Below, piece by piece: positions 8,535 through 10,364 of a stretch of 10,364 nt of DNA. The stretch covers positions 1 through 10,364 of the forward strand of contig MVAQ01000383.1 of NCBI GenBank assembly GCA_014825775.1, read 5' to 3'. How positions within the stretch are numbered: position 1 is the stretch's first letter; the number at the start of each line of letters is the position of its first letter. The translations under genes were made by a program, and so were the position numbers. The notes under the pieces were generated by a model. The model was not told the DNA's origin and ran no database searches. It was given only the letters and a program-made list of their open reading frames with translations. This DNA is from Krasilnikovozyma curviuscula. Its lineage: Eukaryota; Basidiomycota; Tremellomycetes; Cystofilobasidiales; Mrakiaceae.

Positions 8535-8863
8535 AAGGTTGTTGTCGTCCTATAATAAATCTGTACATTATTCGCAAGCAGGGTTCTTCTGCGGCAGCAC
8601 CCTCTGAATATCAAAACAAACGAGAATGTTTGGTGAATGCGTTCTTTTATCCAATGCGTTTTCTTCCTCCTTCAACTGGTAATTACCTTAACAAGCAATT
8701 CTATGTGCTTTACCAATAGAGGAATCGGGATGTGGGACCTCAGTCATACAGTTCCCCTGTCGCGTTTCAGAACTCCTCCTGGCGTCCCGATCCTTTGGTT
8801 CCTCTCGATCCTTTGCATCTGCCAACGACCACCAAAGAACTATATTCCACCCATTTTCAATCC
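8535..8863. other. Spacer and presumed promoter of the Pali gene
   Basis: About 330 nt. It starts with the 3' UTR of receptor copy 2. The promoter half is pyrimidine-rich and holds a 10-bp direct repeat CGATCCTTTG at 8788-8797 and 8806-8815. A 102-codon frame from 8637 runs through the Pali start in another frame; it has a hydrophobic beginning but no family resemblance and is treated as chance. No TATA box at a sensible distance. Confidence 0.5.
8554..8559 (+). terminator. AATAAA polyadenylation signal of receptor copy 2
   Basis: AATAAA lies 20 nt after the receptor stop codon in an AT-rich context (TATAATAAATCTGTAC), a plausible site for 3' end formation. Confidence 0.5.
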
Positions 8864-10198
8864 ATGGCTCCTCATCCTCAAGTACCAGGAGCGTGAGTAC
8901 ACTCTTCGAATTCAGTCTGAGGTACAAGGAGCAGAAAGAAACTGAGCTTATTATGCATTGATTGGCATTTACAGTTTTCTGGCTTTCATCGCATTCCTTC
9001 TGCTTCTTTTCTGCACTATTTCCACTCCAATCACTCATTCCATCTCGTACTTGACTGCCCAAGTAGGTTCGTCCTCTAGCAAGCTGATCTCTGATTCTGG
9101 TTATGCGAGATTCGGTATCTTTGTGAGTCCCAGGGTACTCCCTGGTTCAAGTTTCTCCCAATCTGCTCACTCATAACTTCGCACTTATTACTGGACTTAG
9201 GGATACTGTTTGGGTGGGTCTGTCTCGTGAGTGATTCACTAACCTCTACTGTGACGATTCTACGAGCAATGCCAACCCCGAACAAGCTTATCTTTTGGTC
9301 CTGTGTAACCAGGTCTTCGATCTTGACATTATCCAAAACTACTTCATACTGCTCACCAAAGAGGGTTGCCTACTCCTTCAATCCAACTGTTCTTGGTTAG
9401 TCACAGCTGCTCTGATTATTTCCCTATGACAGCCACAGGAGATCTGTTCTTTTGAGTTTCACAGGCGTCACTATCTCTCAAATTCAGTCCGCTGACAATG
9501 CTATCAAGGGATTGACTGGAGTCTTGATCCTGGTTCCAATTGCTACCGCTTTAACTTTTCTGGTGAGTTCGAATTTGGCATCTGTTTATCTTTTCGACAC
9601 GTGAATGCTAACCAGCTCTTATGGAAGGTCTTCGCTTTGGCATGTACCTCCATCATGTTCAACTCCAGGCTCACGGAAATTCTTTCCTTCTTCACTTCTG
9701 CCTTGGCGCTTGCCGTTACTTGGGTAAGGTGTCCTTGTCAATTATATGTCAGACGCGACAGAAAACTCTGAACGATCGGTAATTCGTGCAGGTTTCGTGG
9801 ATCATCAACATCATCGTTCTTGCTGTTGCGAAGAATAGTTTGAGTTCTTACACTAATGGAAGGCTACACAACAAGTTTGGACCCGGTAACGACGCGTCCG
9901 GCGTTAAAAGATTCTGTATGGCATGAGTTACTGACCCTCGCATTTTCTCGTTTCTAGCGCTTTGGATGCAGCTTACATCTGGCATTATCCTTATCTTCAC
10001 TTGTTTCTTCACCTGCTTTGGAGCCGTGGGTTCGTACAGAAAAGCGCGTCGGTAAGTCGATGCTACTTTGTTGTGCCGCGACTTCAAAGTCTAATTCAAT
10101 CGCGTTCCTGTTCCAGAGAGCAAAGGGGGCTTCCTGCAACTATAAATTCAAAACACAGATTCTGGAGAAGATACGCTCCTGGTCAAGGCACCTATTAG
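8864..10198 (+). CDS. SUR7/PalI-family four-transmembrane protein, 9 exons, 249 aa
   Basis: Exons: 8864-8892, 8975-9122, 9201-9226, 9313-9395, 9465-9562, 9628-9723, 9792-9885, 9958-10051, 10117-10198; total 750 nt, closed frame. Known family role: SUR7 proteins sit in eisosome/MCC patches of the plasma membrane, while PalI/Rim9 takes part in ambient-pH sensing. Seen: TM1 about 11-29 (FLAFIAFLLLLF); an extracellular loop 30-110 with IFGYCLGGSVS and CSPKRVAYSF, the family's Cys-containing loop signature; TM2 111-135, TM3 146-172, TM4 193-215; and a basic tail ending GQGTY. The tail is short, unlike the long tail of PalI proper, so a SUR7-like role is more likely. ATG 8864 (context tccATGG) starts a 29-nt exon that joins in phase to TM1, which itself has no ATG. 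The start and the 26-nt exon 3 are inferred from family fit. Confidence 0.8.
9130..9145 (+). other. Perfect 6-bp hairpin just inside intron 2 of the Pali gene
   Basis: CCAGGG, loop TACT, CCCTGG. The stem begins 7 nt after the donor GT at 9123, close enough to affect donor recognition in the transcript. It could equally be chance. Confidence 0.4.
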
Positions 10199-10364
10199 CT
10201 CTTCTAAACACAAGGCCGTCTTTGATAAGCGGTGACGCATCGATGGGTTATGGCCAATTTTCTTCTTCACGTCAGGCTAATCCATATTTAAACAGTTCTC
10301 TTCTCTACTGTAGCTTCTGTGTAATATTTTCTTGACCAAAAAAAAAAAAAAAAAAAAAAAAAAA
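10199..10364 (+). other. 3' flank of the Pali gene ending in a run of 27 A
   Basis: After the TAG at 10196-10198 come 139 nt of AT-moderate sequence with no AATAAA, then an uninterrupted A run at 10338-10364 that ends the window. The intron-rich sequence upstream shows this is genomic DNA, not a cDNA tail. The run may be a genomic homopolymer, the tail of a retrocopy further on, or a contig-end artefact. Confidence 0.6.

Noticed and set aside
8637..8945. 102-codon + strand frame with signal-peptide-like beginning before the Pali gene
   Set aside because: It overlaps the Pali start and runs into intron 1 in a different frame; its composition after residue 25 shows no conserved pattern, and it lies in the probable promoter.
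9141..9155. GGTTCAA box resembling a tRNA B-box
   Set aside because: No matching A-box, acceptor stem or cloverleaf can be folded around it; it lies in a Pali intron.

Overview
The window is genomic DNA from a filamentous fungus, most likely a basidiomycete of the Agaricomycetes type. The genes are cut by many short introns (about 49-86 nt) with GTRNGT-like donors, CTNAY-like branch points and YAG acceptors. The spacers are only a few hundred bases, and the products are typically fungal. All five genes lie on the + strand, head to tail. Each splice model below was built by hand from splice motifs, phase agreement and protein-family fit. The SFI1, second receptor and Pali models close exactly in frame. 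The first receptor model closes in frame apart from one stop codon.

Layout. (1) 1-249: the 3' end of an ER Qa-SNARE of the syntaxin-18/Ufe1 type. (2) 613-4284: a ten-exon Sfi1-like gene, 1022 aa, with about 20 tryptophan-centred centrin-binding repeats, for spindle-pole-body duplication. (3) 4594-6304: a seven-exon seven-transmembrane receptor gene whose frame is interrupted by one TAA at codon 26, inside the first membrane segment; every other exon and splice site looks intact. (4) 6807-8534: an intact tandem paralogue of gene 3, 430 aa, with matching intron phases. (5) 8864-10198: a nine-exon SUR7/PalI-type four-membrane-segment protein, 249 aa. The window ends in a run of 27 A.

The genes do not form an obvious pathway. 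SNARE, Sfi1 and Pali are housekeeping or cell-surface genes. The accessory part is the tandem receptor pair, with one copy apparently disabled or truncated and with a conserved motif in an otherwise divergent cytoplasmic tail. I found no CRISPR array, tRNA, rRNA or recognisable transposon, and no evidence of a new multi-gene system.
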